Below, piece after piece: positions 10,201 to 21,042 of a stretch of DNA of 64,000 bases (the stretch's first letter is position 1; every line of letters begins with the position of its first letter). The notes beneath the pieces were generated by a model that saw nothing but the letters and a program-made list of their open reading frames with translations, was not told the DNA's origin and searched no databases. The position numbers were made by a program, and so were the translations under genes. The stretch spans positions 1 to 64,000 of the forward strand of contig OZ037847.1 in the NCBI GenBank assembly GCA_964035575.1, in the 5' to 3' direction. The DNA is from Rhynchopus sp. YZ270_cl-10. Lineage: Eukaryota; Euglenozoa; Diplonemea; Diplonemida; Diplonemidae.

Positions 10201-13200
10201 AGCAAGCGGTGTCTGTGGACGCGACTCTGGCGAAGTTTGGAGCTAAACGCATCCCCAACGTGTCCACAAATGATTGTGGTTATGTGGCACTACACCTCTG
10301 GGACCACGACACGCAGCCGGACGTGAGGGCAATGCGCAAGCAGCTGTATGACACAGCAGTGGAGGTGTCGAACCGCCTGGTGCAGGTGCTGGGGTCGCAG
10401 GAGGCCATGACGGAGTTTGCCAATGGTGTGACCGGCGAGGCCCACCTCAACCACTTGGGGCTTCAGCTCACCGCGACAGCATCCCGCATCAACATCGTGG
10501 TAGTGCAGGCGTCGGAAGAGAACCCCCTCGTGCGCATCACCCCTGGTAGCAAAAGAGTCGCCAAGTCGTACGCGGAGAGCTTCCAAGCGAAACTTCCCAC
10601 GGTCGTCATCGCTCTCTGTGACTCTCACTTTGAGGCAGTGGAGCTTGTCCCGGAGGTGGGGAAGACCAAGGAGGGGATGGCAGAGAAGATGAGGAAGGAG
10701 GCTCGGCAGGCAGTGCTGGACACAGCGCATTTGGATGGCATCATCCCCACCAACACCACCACCACCGCCCCCCTGGCTACCAAGCTGGGACACATCAATG
10801 CGGATCGGGTGTTCTGCCCCTTTGATGGATGCAGAGCGGGAATTTTGTCTTCGAGTGATGCGGTCGGGGGCCTGTCTCGTAAGGGCTTGCTGCAGCACAT
10901 GCGTCGCCACCAGGCGGATGGAGCGTACATCCCCGACGAGCTGTTGGGCCACTTGGGCATGTCGCGCTGTGCGAACGATCAGTGCGACATGCTATTGCCG
11001 CAGAGCAAGGAGGTCTGCAACACCTGTACGGTGCACTTTGGCGAAGAAGGCTTCACCGCTCCGTCTCCCTCCAGTCGAGGAATGCTGACAGATCAGGATG
11101 ACCTCCCCTCCTTTGAAGTCATGGGGACCACCAGGATCCAGCTGAAGGGCGGGTGCCCAGACAAACACCTGCAGCTGTACAGCGAGCTCTTCCTGAGGGT
11201 CCTCATGGACATCCTGGAGTACCAGGACGAGGTGGCCTGGAAGCGCCTTGCACTGTTCTTCACAGTGTTGCACCGGACACGGACAGAGCGAGGGGGCAAG
11301 GACCAGGAGCGACGTTTGACGAGCACCTGGGGGAAGGACTTGGAGGCTTGGAAGGCTGGCCAGTATGTCGCCCTGTGGGAGCAAACGGTAGAGGAGCGGA
11401 AGCCAAGGCCCTCTGGGTGGTCGGATGAAGACACTGACGAAGGGAGACGGAAGCGCACCATAGCCAAAGCGAGAGCAGGACTCCCGAGCCAGGCCATGTC
11501 ATGCGCTACCAGCGACGGCCTCGCCCCACAGACACCGGCGACGCTGGAAAAGCTTCAGACGAAGCACCCAGCCGCAGCTGATGCCAAGGCCCTGGAGCAG
11601 GCGGATTGGCCACAGCCTCAGGAGGTCCCACCGGTGACAGTGGTGGAGGTGATGAAGGCCCTGCGGAGCATGCCGAAGTCATCGGCGGCGGGTCCCTCGA
11701 ACGTGACGGGCGCGCACCTTCGTACACTTTGCCTACAGAGGCGGGCTAAGGGAACTTTGGCAGCGCTGGCCGCAGTGTTGACGTCTTTGGCACGAGGAAA
11801 TGCTCCAGTGGAGGTGGCTGAGTTCTTCGCCGGCGCTAACTTGGTGGCTCTCCGGAAGCCTGCAAAGGGGCCGGGCCTGGAGGAGGACGTGCGTCCGATT
11901 GCGGTTGGGGACACTCTCCGCAGACTGGTGGGAAAGATTCTGTCGGCGCGAGTGCGGGTGCCTGCTAGGACGCTTCTTCTTCGAGGGAACCAGGTGGGGG
12001 TGGCAACGGCAAGGGGGGCGGCAGTGGCGACTGATGTTATCTCGCAGTACGCCGGGCGCAACCGCGGAAAAGGTAAAGTCATTTTGAAAATTGACTACCG
12101 TAACGCGTTCAACTGCGTAGACCGCCTGTCGATGCTAAGAGCGGTCGACGCCAACCTCCCCGAGCTGGCCCCATGGGTGCGATGGTGTTACCTGGAGCAC
12201 TCTAGCCTGTTCTATGGTGGGGATACCATAAAGTCTCAGCGCGGAGCTCAACAAGGAGATCCCTTGGGCCCGCTTCTCTTCTCCCTGACCATCCACCAGA
12301 TGGCGCTAGAGCTGAAGGGGCACCCAGGCCTGGATGGGACTTTGTGGTACCTCGATGACGGCTCTCTGAGGGGGTCCCCTAAGGCGGTTTTCGAGGCGTA
12401 CCAGGTTCTGTGCACTCGTAGCTCCGAACTGGGGTTGGAGGTGAACGCGAACAAGTGTGAGCTCATCTCCACTGGTGGCGTCTCCAAGGAGGATCTCGAG
12501 GCCGTGGGGTTCACGTTGAACGAGGGTGGACAGGACGCCATGGGTGAAGGCGGGTTTCGGCTGTTGGATGTGGATGGGTTCGATTTCTTGGGCATCCCCA
12601 TTGGGTCTGCGGCTTTCTGCGAGGAGTACATGGCCCGGAAGGTGGACGATTCCCGCCGCAACCTGGAAGCCCTTGTGGACCTCGGGGACTCCCAGGCAGC
12701 CTTCTACGTACTGAGATACTGCGAAGGCTACTGCCGCATGGTGTTCTACATGCGGGGGATCCCACAGTGCGCGGAGTACCTGACGGCTTTTGACGACCTG
12801 ATTGACAGGTGCCTGGCTGCGCTTCTGCATGACCCGGATGGGGCGCTGCCGGAGTTGGCAAGGGCGCAGGCGGCGCTTCCTGTGGCGCTTGGGGGGCTGG
12901 GTATCCGTCGCACAGTGGACCATCGGACGGCTGCGTCCCTCGCCTCTCAGTCAGGGAACCTGCAACTGTCGCAGGCCTTGGACCCTGCGTTCACCTGGGA
13001 TGAGGAGAGATGGAACAGCGCGGCTGAGGAGTACAACTCCAGGGTACCGGTGGCGTTTCACGTGGACAGGGCTCAGCCGAAGAAGATCCTGGAGCAGCAG
13101 AGTCTGTCGTCTGCGGTGATTGACGCCCAGGCAGACAAGTTGATGCAACAGCTCTGCATGCGAGACCGAGCACGGATGAAGTCCCTTCTCCTGCCGCTTT

Positions 13201-13487
13201 CTGGGACGTACCTCACGGCGACACCCTCAGCAAGGAACCAGATGTCTTCAGCGGACTTTGCGGTTGTGACCCGTTTCCGACTAGGGGTGGCCATCCATGC
13301 GGAGGGAACGACTTGCTGCCGGCATGTCAGGGGGGGCAGAAAAGGGTTGTCATGGACTCCTTTGGCGACCACACCTTTGGCTGCCCCTACGCCAAACACC
13401 GCGTCGCCCGCCACAACGCCTTGCGGGATTCGGTGTACAGAGCGGCTCAAGGGGCGGGCTTGGACCCTGCTTTGGAGGAGACCGTGA
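6864..13487 (+). CDS. E1 LINE polyprotein, N-terminal part: OTU protease, C2H2 finger, reverse transcriptase
   Basis: The ATG at 6864 is chosen because E2 begins with the same MRRKALLG. Domains by residue from this start: a signal-peptide-like start (1-20); an Asn/Ser-rich tract (about 20-770); a conserved block APEWGVFVSFAVLDLWKD; a hydrophobic segment VVSLLVLLSLLW (about 1060-1075); an OTU-like cysteine protease with Cys1138 in NDCGY and His1255 in DSHFE; a C2H2 finger (about 1316-1350); and the reverse transcriptase with Asp1744 (motif A) and Asp1831-Asp1832 (motif C, YLDD). The frame loses homology to E2 near 13.31 kb, where the protein continues in another frame (13313-16861), and then stops. 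OTU enzymes normally remove ubiquitin; here the domain may process the polyprotein or counter host ubiquitin, which is inference. Confidence 0.93.
6930..7345 (+). repeat. CAG/CAA trinucleotide tract inside the E1 frame
   Basis: Two runs of AACAGCAGC-type repeat (about 6930-7165 and 7210-7345) are read as Asn-Ser-Ser in the E1 frame. The other frames would give polyGln and polyAla/Thr. Each Asn-Ser-Ser is formally an N-glycosylation sequon. Confidence 0.9.
7680..9160 (+). repeat. Degenerate Ser/Asn minisatellite with higher-order repeats in E1
   Basis: Imperfect units with the core CAGCAGTTCCAAC recur. A longer block (GTTCCAACAGCGTTTCC through the next AAAGCAGTTCCAGC) appears at least three times, at about 8140-8380, 8590-8825 and 8885-9120. 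All lie within the open frame, so copy number changes preserve the frame. Confidence 0.8.
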
Positions 13488-16400
13488 GAGTGGATTTGGA
13501 GTCGAAGAAGCGGCCAGGCGACGTCTACCTCCCAGTAGGAGTGGCGGAAAATGGACCTCGTTGTTTGGACATCACCCACGTGTGCCCCACCTTGCCTTCC
13601 TACAGAACAGGGGCCTCGAAGTTTGTGGGCTGGTCGGCGAAGAACCAGGGCCAGGTCAAACGGGAGAAGCACGAGCGGGATTTGAACAAGATCAACACCA
13701 AGTTCTCCCCTATTGTGTTTGAAGCCTTCGGGGGTGCAGGCGACGAGGCGAACCTCTTGATTGCGCAGCTTGGAGGCCTGACGACGGGACAGACGTCGCA
13801 CCTGACAGGGTCGGCAGAGTTGCGCATCCGGGAGAGCATTGCGGTGGCGTACCAGAAAAAGGTCGCATCTTCCTTTCTGGAGCGGGGTGCTATGTGTGTA
13901 GGGATTGCCACCCTGAAGCGGGAGCCGTGTGTGGAGGTAGATGTGGCACCGTCTGCAGAGGACATGGACCGGTTTGGACGCCGCAGTGCAGGGGCCGTGG
14001 AACCTCTCTGTGATGATGCGAACCCTGACGACGATATGAGTCGTCCTGCTCCAGACCGGTCGGAGGAGCAGCAGGGGAAGCGCAAGAGGGACGTGAAGCC
14101 GGACCACGTGGAGCCACCGAGGAAGCGGACCGGGAGGTTCGATTCGGCTACCGTGATTCCGGAAGGGCCGGGTCTCGATGTGGTGCGTGAGTGGGAGTTT
14201 TTGCGTGAGTGCCCGGCAGCGCAGAGGCCTCGGGCGACGGAACAGGCGGCCAAGCTGGGAGCCTCGAAGGTGACTTGGTCGTTTGTGGCGGGGGACTGTG
14301 CTTTTGAGGCTTTGCTCTTCGCCACTGGGCGCACGGATTTGTCGGTGGAGGGTCTGCGCCAGGCGGCAGTGAAGAAGGTCCAGGGCCGCGCTGATCTGTC
14401 GAGTGCGGCTGTCCCTAATTTTGGGGTCTGGCAGCGGCTGATGACGAGTGGGGACAGAGGAGACGAGCGTACGTGGGCGGATGCCATTGCAGTGGCGGGG
14501 GCAGGGGAGGCTCTTGAGGTATCTGTGGTCATCCTCAACGAGTTCGCCCGCCCTTCTCTGATGGTGCCAAGAAAACGGCCTAAGGCAGTGGTCCTTCTCC
14601 TCCACTCGGGTGACCAGGATGCGGCAGATGGATCCGGCAGTATCCCGGGACACTACGAGCCCCTCACCATGGACCCGGCTCTGCAGCAGCACATCCTGTC
14701 TTTTGAGGCCACAGGTGGTAAGGGGGAGTGCCAGTCAGAGCGCCCCATGGCTTTTGTGGGAGCGAGGGAGGCGGAGGCGTCGAACACTTTCCTGCAGTGC
14801 GAACAATGCAGCAAGCTCTTCGATGCGTCGGACGCACACTTCTGCTGTCACACGTGTGGTGGCTTGGCATGTCTGCACTGCGCTCAGGGGTCCAAGCACT
14901 GCCCTCTGTCGCAAATTGGCAGGGCGGAATATTTCAGTGCCCTGTCTTTTTTGCACTCGAATGTTCCGGCTCAGGCTGCCTCTGCGGAGGGGAGCGGAGA
15001 CCCACCACCTAAACGGGCTCCTTCTCCAGCAGTGCCAGCTCCCGAGGGCGAGGACGTCGAGGAGGTAGACATGCCAATGGCGGGCGAAGAGGGGCAGCAG
15101 GCAGAACAGAAGCAGCAGAAGCACGAGAAGCAACGGAAACAGCAGAAGCAGCAACAACAAAAGGCGGACCAGGTGAAGAAGGAAGCGTTGCAGCGTGCGT
15201 CGGACGCGTGGCAGCAAGCCCTGGAGGTACGGCGGGAGCATCGTCGGTCGTGGGGACCGGATTTGGCCACGCTTCGGGGCACTTTTGGCGACCGCCAGCA
15301 GGAGTTGAGTCGTTTCCTGGAGGAACAGAATGTGCGTCTGGACCAGGCGAAGGCGGCGGACAGGCATCGTGTGGAGGAGCTGACCGCCAGGCACAAGCGG
15401 GAAGTCGCAGAGGACGCGAAGAAGATGCATGCGCAGTACTTGGAAGACTGCGATCGGCACCCCGAAGCAGGAGAGTCGCTCCGGGCGGAGTATGACAGGC
15501 AACGCTGCGAGAGGCATTACGCCATCGCAGCTAAGCATGAGTCGGAGCAGAAGGCGACCACTCTGTTGTTGACGGCGGTGAACCTCTCCCGACAGCTGGA
15601 GGCAGAACGCATGGTGGCATACGGGCGGTGCTTTGGGGTGGTGTGCGAAGGGCGGCTATTCCTCCCCTGCCATGCGGTGCGGAGAGCGGTGGGCGACGAC
15701 CCTGAAGGACTCGAACCTGACTGTGTCGGCGACTGGATGGCTCTCTTTGGTCCTCAAGGTGCTTCTCCGTGCCCGGGCGAGTTCCTGTACTGCTGGGCGA
15801 CACAGCAGCCGTGGAGTGGGAACGGGGAGGGGGACGGTGATTGCCCGGAGTCGGTGGTCGCCCGTCAGGCGGTTAGGAAGATAGCAGGGGAGGCCGGATA
15901 CTGCGATACCTGGGGCAAGACCAGCGCGGTCATCGTCGTTCGGGAAGGCAGGGTCAGCTGGGGAACCCCTTCTCGGGATCAGCTGGAGGAGGAGGTGGGG
16001 CGACAGGCCGAGGCGGCAGACACCGAGGTGCGTGTGAAGGTGGAGGAGATGGATGATGATGAGCAGGAGCAGGAGGAGGACCTCGACACCGCGATGGAGG
16101 GGGCGGATCGCTCGCTTTCTCTGTCAGTGGAAGGCATCCCTGACCAGAAGAAGCAAGCGAGGGTGAGGGAATTGCTGAGGGCGCAGAGCGAGGCTTGGAT
16201 GTGGACGGAGGAGGAGCGGACGGAGAGGGGGGGTCTTTTCCCGTGCCTCACCATGGGGTCGCCGGTGCCTTCTTCTGTGACGAAGTGGATCTCCCTGTTC
16301 CACTACCGTCAGGGAGAGAAACAGGATGGCAGACCCTTGTTGTCACTCCCCCTCTCTACCGCTACTTTCACTCAGTGGTATGAGGTGATGAAGGTGGTGG

Positions 16401-16861
16401 GTTTGCATGAGTGGTCGGTTCAGGAAAAGTGCAAGGCAAAGTCGACGTTGCATGCCCTGACGGACAACCGGAGCAGTAGGGGGCAGGCCTTTGCAGCGGA
16501 GAGTACAAGGAGGGAGAATGAGGCACGAGCGGCTCGAGAGGGAATAGGCCGACAACCTCAAGCCTCCTCTTCTTCTTCTTCTTCCTCCACCTCTGCAGGC
16601 CGTGGCACTACAACCTCCATCGCCCAACCTGCAGTCTCCACTTCTTCCTCCTCCTCATCGGCAGGCCGTGGAGGACCCCAGCGCCATGCAGCTCAGGGTA
16701 GGTCCAACACGTCGAACGTGTTCACCGACGCAGTGGCACAAGCGACGCAGCATGTGCTCTCGCCCCAGGAGGTGCAGAGAGGGCGCAATGGTCGCGGTGG
16801 TGGACAGAAGGGGAGACAGAGCGGAGGAAGGAAGGGGAAAAAGGGGAATAAAAAGAATTAG
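13313..16861 (+). CDS. E1 LINE polyprotein, C-terminal part: zinc knuckle, restriction-like endonuclease, OTU, zinc finger
   Basis: This frame lies one step out from the preceding part and overlaps it by 175 bases. E2 has the same order in one continuous frame, so a single indel near 13310-13340 (a run of seven G is close by) explains it. Numbered from 13313, it has the knuckle end FGDHTFGC with later His residues, then the endonuclease core KRPGDVYLP and LDITHV (Asp70 and Asp86), then a second OTU-like domain with Cys329 in GDCAFEAL and His447 in GHYEPL. A Cys/His zinc finger starting CEQCSKLF (about 494-535), a long Gln/Lys/Glu-rich probable coiled coil (about 590-780), a domain around FPCLTMGSPV that is conserved in E2, and a Ser-rich and then Gly/Arg/Lys-rich tail follow. 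No ATG is needed at its start because it is a continuation. Confidence 0.92.
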   Translation: MLPACQGGQKRVVMDSFGDHTFGCPYAKHRVARHNALRDSVYRAAQGAGLDPALEETVRVDLESKKRPGDVYLPVGVAENGPRCLDITHVCPTLPSYRTGASKFVGWSAKNQGQVKREKHERDLNKINTKFSPIVFEAFGGAGDEANLLIAQLGGLTTGQTSHLTGSAELRIRESIAVAYQKKVASSFLERGAMCVGIATLKREPCVEVDVAPSAEDMDRFGRRSAGAVEPLCDDANPDDDMSRPAPDRSEEQQGKRKRDVKPDHVEPPRKRTGRFDSATVIPEGPGLDVVREWEFLRECPAAQRPRATEQAAKLGASKVTWSFVAGDCAFEALLFATGRTDLSVEGLRQAAVKKVQGRADLSSAAVPNFGVWQRLMTSGDRGDERTWADAIAVAGAGEALEVSVVILNEFARPSLMVPRKRPKAVVLLLHSGDQDAADGSGSIPGHYEPLTMDPALQQHILSFEATGGKGECQSERPMAFVGAREAEASNTFLQCEQCSKLFDASDAHFCCHTCGGLACLHCAQGSKHCPLSQIGRAEYFSALSFLHSNVPAQAASAEGSGDPPPKRAPSPAVPAPEGEDVEEVDMPMAGEEGQQAEQKQQKHEKQRKQQKQQQQKADQVKKEALQRASDAWQQALEVRREHRRSWGPDLATLRGTFGDRQQELSRFLEEQNVRLDQAKAADRHRVEELTARHKREVAEDAKKMHAQYLEDCDRHPEAGESLRAEYDRQRCERHYAIAAKHESEQKATTLLLTAVNLSRQLEAERMVAYGRCFGVVCEGRLFLPCHAVRRAVGDDPEGLEPDCVGDWMALFGPQGASPCPGEFLYCWATQQPWSGNGEGDGDCPESVVARQAVRKIAGEAGYCDTWGKTSAVIVVREGRVSWGTPSRDQLEEEVGRQAEAADTEVRVKVEEMDDDEQEQEEDLDTAMEGADRSLSLSVEGIPDQKKQARVRELLRAQSEAWMWTEEERTERGGLFPCLTMGSPVPSSVTKWISLFHYRQGEKQDGRPLLSLPLSTATFTQWYEVMKVVGLHEWSVQEKCKAKSTLHALTDNRSSRGQAFAAESTRRENEARAAREGIGRQPQASSSSSSSSTSAGRGTTTSIAQPAVSTSSSSSSAGRGGPQRHAAQGRSNTSNVFTDAVAQATQHVLSPQEVQRGRNGRGGGQKGRQSGGRKGKKGNKKN

Positions 16862-17802
16862 AGAGTTAGAGAGTTAGAGGGTGAGAGTGTGTGAGAATGA
16901 CAGTTTGCCCCATGTTTATTTTTAACCCTTTTTATTTTGTGTTTTTTGTTCTTTTCATCCTTTGGGGTTTGCCCCCCCTTTCCCCCCTTTCCGCCCCCCT
17001 TCCTATTTGTTAATATTTTTGGTTGGCTGCTGGCTAGGACGGGTCTACCCCAGCGACGGCCCTTACCCCTTGGACGAGGCTCTGAGGGTAGAGGGCAGTC
17101 TCGGAGTAAGACCTGTCTAAGAGCCAGGCCAGTGGCATCAGGAGCCATTGGGCCACTTTTATAGATTGTGCAGTAGAGTAGAGTTTGTACAGAACTCTTG
17201 TCCTTTGAGTTCCTTTTTTCACTCCTTTAGTTTTTCATTTTTACCTTGTGAAGGTCAATTTCAATTTTTCATTTTTCAAAACCACCACAGGTAAGCACGA
17301 GACCCACCATTGTTGTTGTTGATTTTGTTGTGCGTTATTGTTGTTTTACCCTTTGGGTGTCAGTCAGTCGGGTCAGGTCACACTTACTGAAGTTCTCAAA
17401 AATTTTCACCAAAAAGAAAACTACTAAAAAGATTATGGAACTTCCTTTTTATTTGTTTGTGTGTTACAGAGGAAACGGCTCACTCAATCCCCTCCTTCTC
17501 CTTCTCCTCCCCTCCCCTCCCCAAGACAAAGCAAAATAAAACTACACCGGTAGACAGAGCAACCCTCCCGTCCCATCCCCTCCCCTTTTCCTTTTGGGAA
17601 AAATTGCACTCACATACGACCCTTTTGCTTATTTGCAGGGAAGTGTTGGTTGTAATTGTCCCACATGTTTTCTATTTTAGTGCTCCTAACTGTGTTTTCA
17701 GGCACTGTCTTGCCAGTACAATAGTAAAGTGCCCTTGTCTGGACATCTAGCTGTTTACATACTCGCTTGACTAGTAAGTACCCCCTCTGTCACTGGATGT
17801 AG

Positions 17803-17849
<47 letters not shown>
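16862..17849 (+). other. E1 3' untranslated region and poly(A) tail
   Basis: This is about 940 bases of pyrimidine-rich non-coding sequence followed by 45 A (17805-17849). A strong splice-donor-like CAGGTAAGC lies at 17288-17296; E2 has the equivalent CAGGTAAGT in its 3' region. Confidence 0.85.
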
Positions 17850-17851
<2 letters not shown>

Positions 17852-17859
17852 ATCAGGGG
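17850..17859. other. Right target-site duplication of LINE E1
   Basis: CTATCAGGGG follows the poly(A) tail and matches 6601-6610 exactly. The flank that continues (GTGAATTTTTTTTGCC) resembles a repeat seen at about 18030, so E1 inserted into older repeat DNA. Confidence 0.85.
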
Positions 17860-18290
17860 TGAATTTTTTTTGCCTGAGATTTGCCTTTGCCAAAATCGGA
17901 AAAAAAAAATTATGAAGGAAATTGCTAAGAAAAAGTCGAAATTGTGGGCCCCTGTAGTGCATATGGCGGTACCCCAGATCGTCAAAACACCCGACTCTTG
18001 CGTTTTTTTGCACTTTTTGGTGCACAAAAACCCTACTCAGGGGTCAAAATTTTCCCGGAAAAAAATTTTTTTTTTTTTGAGATTTTTCAAAAATCGACTT
18101 GTCTTTGGTAAAAACCACGAAATTTCGGGTTCGCAAAACCACGTTTTAGACCCCCACAGATGCTCAAAAGTGCCAAATTTTGCTTTAAATGGCCTCAAAT
18201 CGTCGAAATTAGCCCTATATAGGGGCGAAAAAAAAAATTCGAGAGTCCCTTTCCCTGGGAGACAATAGCCAGAAATCTGAGAAAAAAAAA
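17860..18290. repeat. Dispersed AT-rich repeat (also at 46.8-47.1 kb)
   Basis: Roughly 18085-18275 matches 46920-47110 with point differences (shared CACGTTTTAGACCCCCACAG and GAGAGTCCCTTTCCCTGGGA). No open frame of note is present. Confidence 0.65.
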
Positions 18291-18437
18291 AACTGGCCAG
18301 ATTTCCAGATCTGGCCAGATCTGGGGTTTTTTTTTTTTTTTTTGAAAAAAAAATTTTCCCAGATTCCCAGATCTGGCCAGATCTGGCCAGATCTGGAAAC
18401 AAGATCTCCACATCTGGAAAACGAGCCAGATCTGGGA
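18291..18437. repeat. Second CCAGATCTGG foldback block
   Basis: Repeated CCAGATCTGG decamers flank a T-run/A-run hairpin, as at 4264-4452. It is joined directly to repeat module H on the right. Confidence 0.75.
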
Positions 18438-20305
18438 AATTTGGTGACGGGCTAAAAAACCTGTCGTTCTTGTGTGACACTTCCATGGAAACGTGATGAG
18501 GACCTCACTTTTTTTTACAGGTGGTTTTTTTTGTAAGCACCTCACACACTGGGCAGGCGGTCAGCTATTCGCTTCCCGCGGGGCGTTCGCGTGCGCGCTT
18601 CGCGCGCCCGCTCACGGTAACGTGTACAAAAAAACCTTACTTGTGCCTGTAAAGTGGCCTGTTAAAAAGTGGTGTTTTTGTCGTAAACGCCAGATGGTCA
18701 AAAGAGTGATCTGACCATATTCCCCAGGTATAACTGGTACTCAAAAAGTTCATTAACGAAGGAATCTTGCACTTTTGACCATCACATATTAGATGTGTTT
18801 TTTCAGGTTTTTCAATGCACTTTCCTGTGCTGGGAAGCATGCCACAAGTGTCATGTTTTACAAGGTAAAAATGACCAAAAAAGCTGATTTTTGGCCGAAT
18901 GCCACATGTCATTTGGCAGTCCATTTTCTGAACACGACTGAAAAAAAAAATTTTTTTTGGGCCTCAATACCCCCAAACAACACGTTAAGCCCAAAAAATT
19001 CACTTTCTGATGAGCAACTATTTATTTAAAAAAATCGATTTTTTGGTCAAATCCCCTCTGGTGGTGAGGGGGTGTGTGTGTGTGTGTGTGTGGGTGTGTG
19101 TGGGTGTGCTGTGTGTGGGTGTGTAGTGTGTGTGGTGTGGGTGGCGCACATCTCTATAGTAAAGACTAAAAAACTAAGGTTTTTTAGGATTTTTTGGTCA
19201 AATCCCCTCTGGTGGTGAGGGGGTGTGTGTGTGTGTGTGTGGGTGTGTGTGGGTGTGCTGTGTGTGGGTGTGTAGTGTGTGTGGTGTGGGTGGCGCACAT
19301 CTCTATAGTAAAGACTAAAAAACTAAGGTTTTTTAGGATTTTTGGCCGAATGCCACATGTCATTTGGCAGTCCAATTTCTGAACACGACTGAAAAAAAAT
19401 TTTTTTTTGGGCCTCAATACCCCCAAACAACACGTTAAGCCCAAAAAATTCACTTTTGGAAGAGCAACTATTTATTTAAAAAAATCGATTTTTTGGTCAA
19501 ATCCCCCTGGTGGTGAGGGGGTGTGTGTGTGTGTGTGTGTGGGTGTGTGTGGGTGTGCTGTGTGTGGGTGTGTAGTGTGTGTGGTGTGGGTGGCGCACAT
19601 CTCTATAGTAAAGACTAAAAAACTAAGGTTTTTTAGGATTTGGTGACGGGCTAAAAAACCTGTCGTTCTTGTGACACTTCCATGGAAACGTGATGAGGAC
19701 CACACTTTTTTTACAGGTGGTTTTTTTTGTAAGCACCTCACGCACTGGGCAGGCGGTCAGCTATTCGCTTCCCGCGGGGCGTTCGCGTGCGCGCTTCGCG
19801 CGCCCGCTCACGGTAACGCATCACAAAAAAACCTCACTCATGCCTTCATGAACTGGCTTTTCAGGTGAAAAGTGCCCTGTTAAAAAGTGGTGTTTTTGTG
19901 GTAAACGCCAGATGGTCTGAAGAGTGATCTGACCATATTCCCCAGGTATAACTGGTACTCAAAAAGTTCATTAACGAAGGAATCTTGCACTTTTGACCAT
20001 CACATATTACATGTGTTTTTTCAGGTTTTTCAATGCACTTTCCTGTACTGGGAAGCATGCCACAAGTGTCATGTTTTACAAGGTAAAAATGACCAAAAAA
20101 GCTGATTTTTGGCCGAATGCCACATGTCATTTGGCAGTCCATTTTTTGAACAGGACTGTCTTAAATTTTTTTTTTGGGCCTCAATGCCCCCAAACAACAC
20201 GTTAAGCCCAAAAAATTCACTTTTGGATGAGCAACTATTTATTTAAAAAAATCGATTTTTTGGTCAAATCCCCCTGGTGGTGAGGGGGTGTGTGTGTGTG
20301 TGTTT
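18438..20305. repeat. Composite repeat array (modules H, I, G), second block
   Basis: The modules defined at 2326-4116 recur in the order H-I-G-G-partial I-G-H-I-partial G. The two partly rebuilt I modules (about 19340-19490) show that the array has been reshuffled by recombination between copies. No gene is seen. Confidence 0.85.
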
Positions 20306-21033
20306 TTTTTTCTCTTTTTTGTACTTGGACTAGTTTTTTATGAGAATAGAAAGGAAAAAGGAAGAAATGGAGAAGACAATAAAGACAATAAAATGAACAG
20401 GAAATGGAAAAGGAAAAAGGAAATGGAAAAATGAAAAGGAAAAAATGATGACCAAAAATGGTCGGTGTTTCAAGTTTTGTATAAAAGGCGGGCGAAGAGT
20501 ACGGTAGAGCCAACAGAGTTTTATACAAAACAAGAAACTGCATTATGTGTTTGTTTTTTATTCTTTTTGATCAATTTGAATACACAGGCGTCACACTTCT
20601 GGGGCAAAAAAAGGAAAAAAAGAAGACCTAATCCTCCTTACTTAAAAGAAGGGAAGGGAGAATAAAAAACACATTGCCTTTGCTTTGTTGTCTGCAGAAT
20701 GGTTTGTTTTAGTGCCTCCCCTGGAAAAAGAAAAATGGATTCCACTTGGTAAAAATAGCACACCTGTTGAACACACGTCAGGCCAGGAACAGAAGAAAAG
20801 CAAACGCTTCCACGAATGGAAGCAAAAGAAAAGTGTGGTGAAAAAACCCTTTTGGCCAAGGTGGTCTTGACTCTGTCTACAAACTTTGGGGATGAATGAA
20901 AAAATGACACTGAATAAATAACAGAGAGTGGGCGGGTAAGCCACTTCTCCGAGCTAAACACAAAGTAAACACCCTCCACCCATCTGATCCCGCCCACAAA
21001 CACAAACAATCACGACAGAAACCAAGACAGGCA
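20306..21033. other. AT-rich intergenic DNA upstream of E2, with a TATAAAA hairpin
   Basis: No gene is supported. At 20469-20484 and 20518-20533 an inverted repeat (TTTTGTATAAAA against TTTTATACAAAA) encloses a GC-richer loop, and the left arm carries TATAAAAGG. It may be a core promoter or only a hairpin. Confidence 0.4.
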
Positions 21034-21042
21034 GAGGATGAC
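21034..21042. other. Left target-site duplication of LINE E2
   Basis: GAGGATGAC here equals 32928-32936, just after the E2 poly(A). A preceding A also matches but could belong to the tail. Confidence 0.8.

Larger units (their letters stand above)
6611..17849 (+). mobile_element. LINE E1: RLE-type non-LTR retrotransposon with OTU protease domains
   Basis: This 11.2-kb element runs from a four-unit 17-bp array at the 5' end to a 45-base poly(A) tail, between 10-bp target duplications. It carries no terminal repeats, so it is a LINE. Its product has a reverse transcriptase with KIDYRNAFN (motif A) and YLDD (motif C), and a C-terminal restriction-like endonuclease instead of an N-terminal apurinic endonuclease, as in early-branching LINE clades. 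The coding region is split by one frame change near 13.31 kb, so this copy is probably not autonomous. The perfect target duplication argues for fairly recent insertion. Confidence 0.93.
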
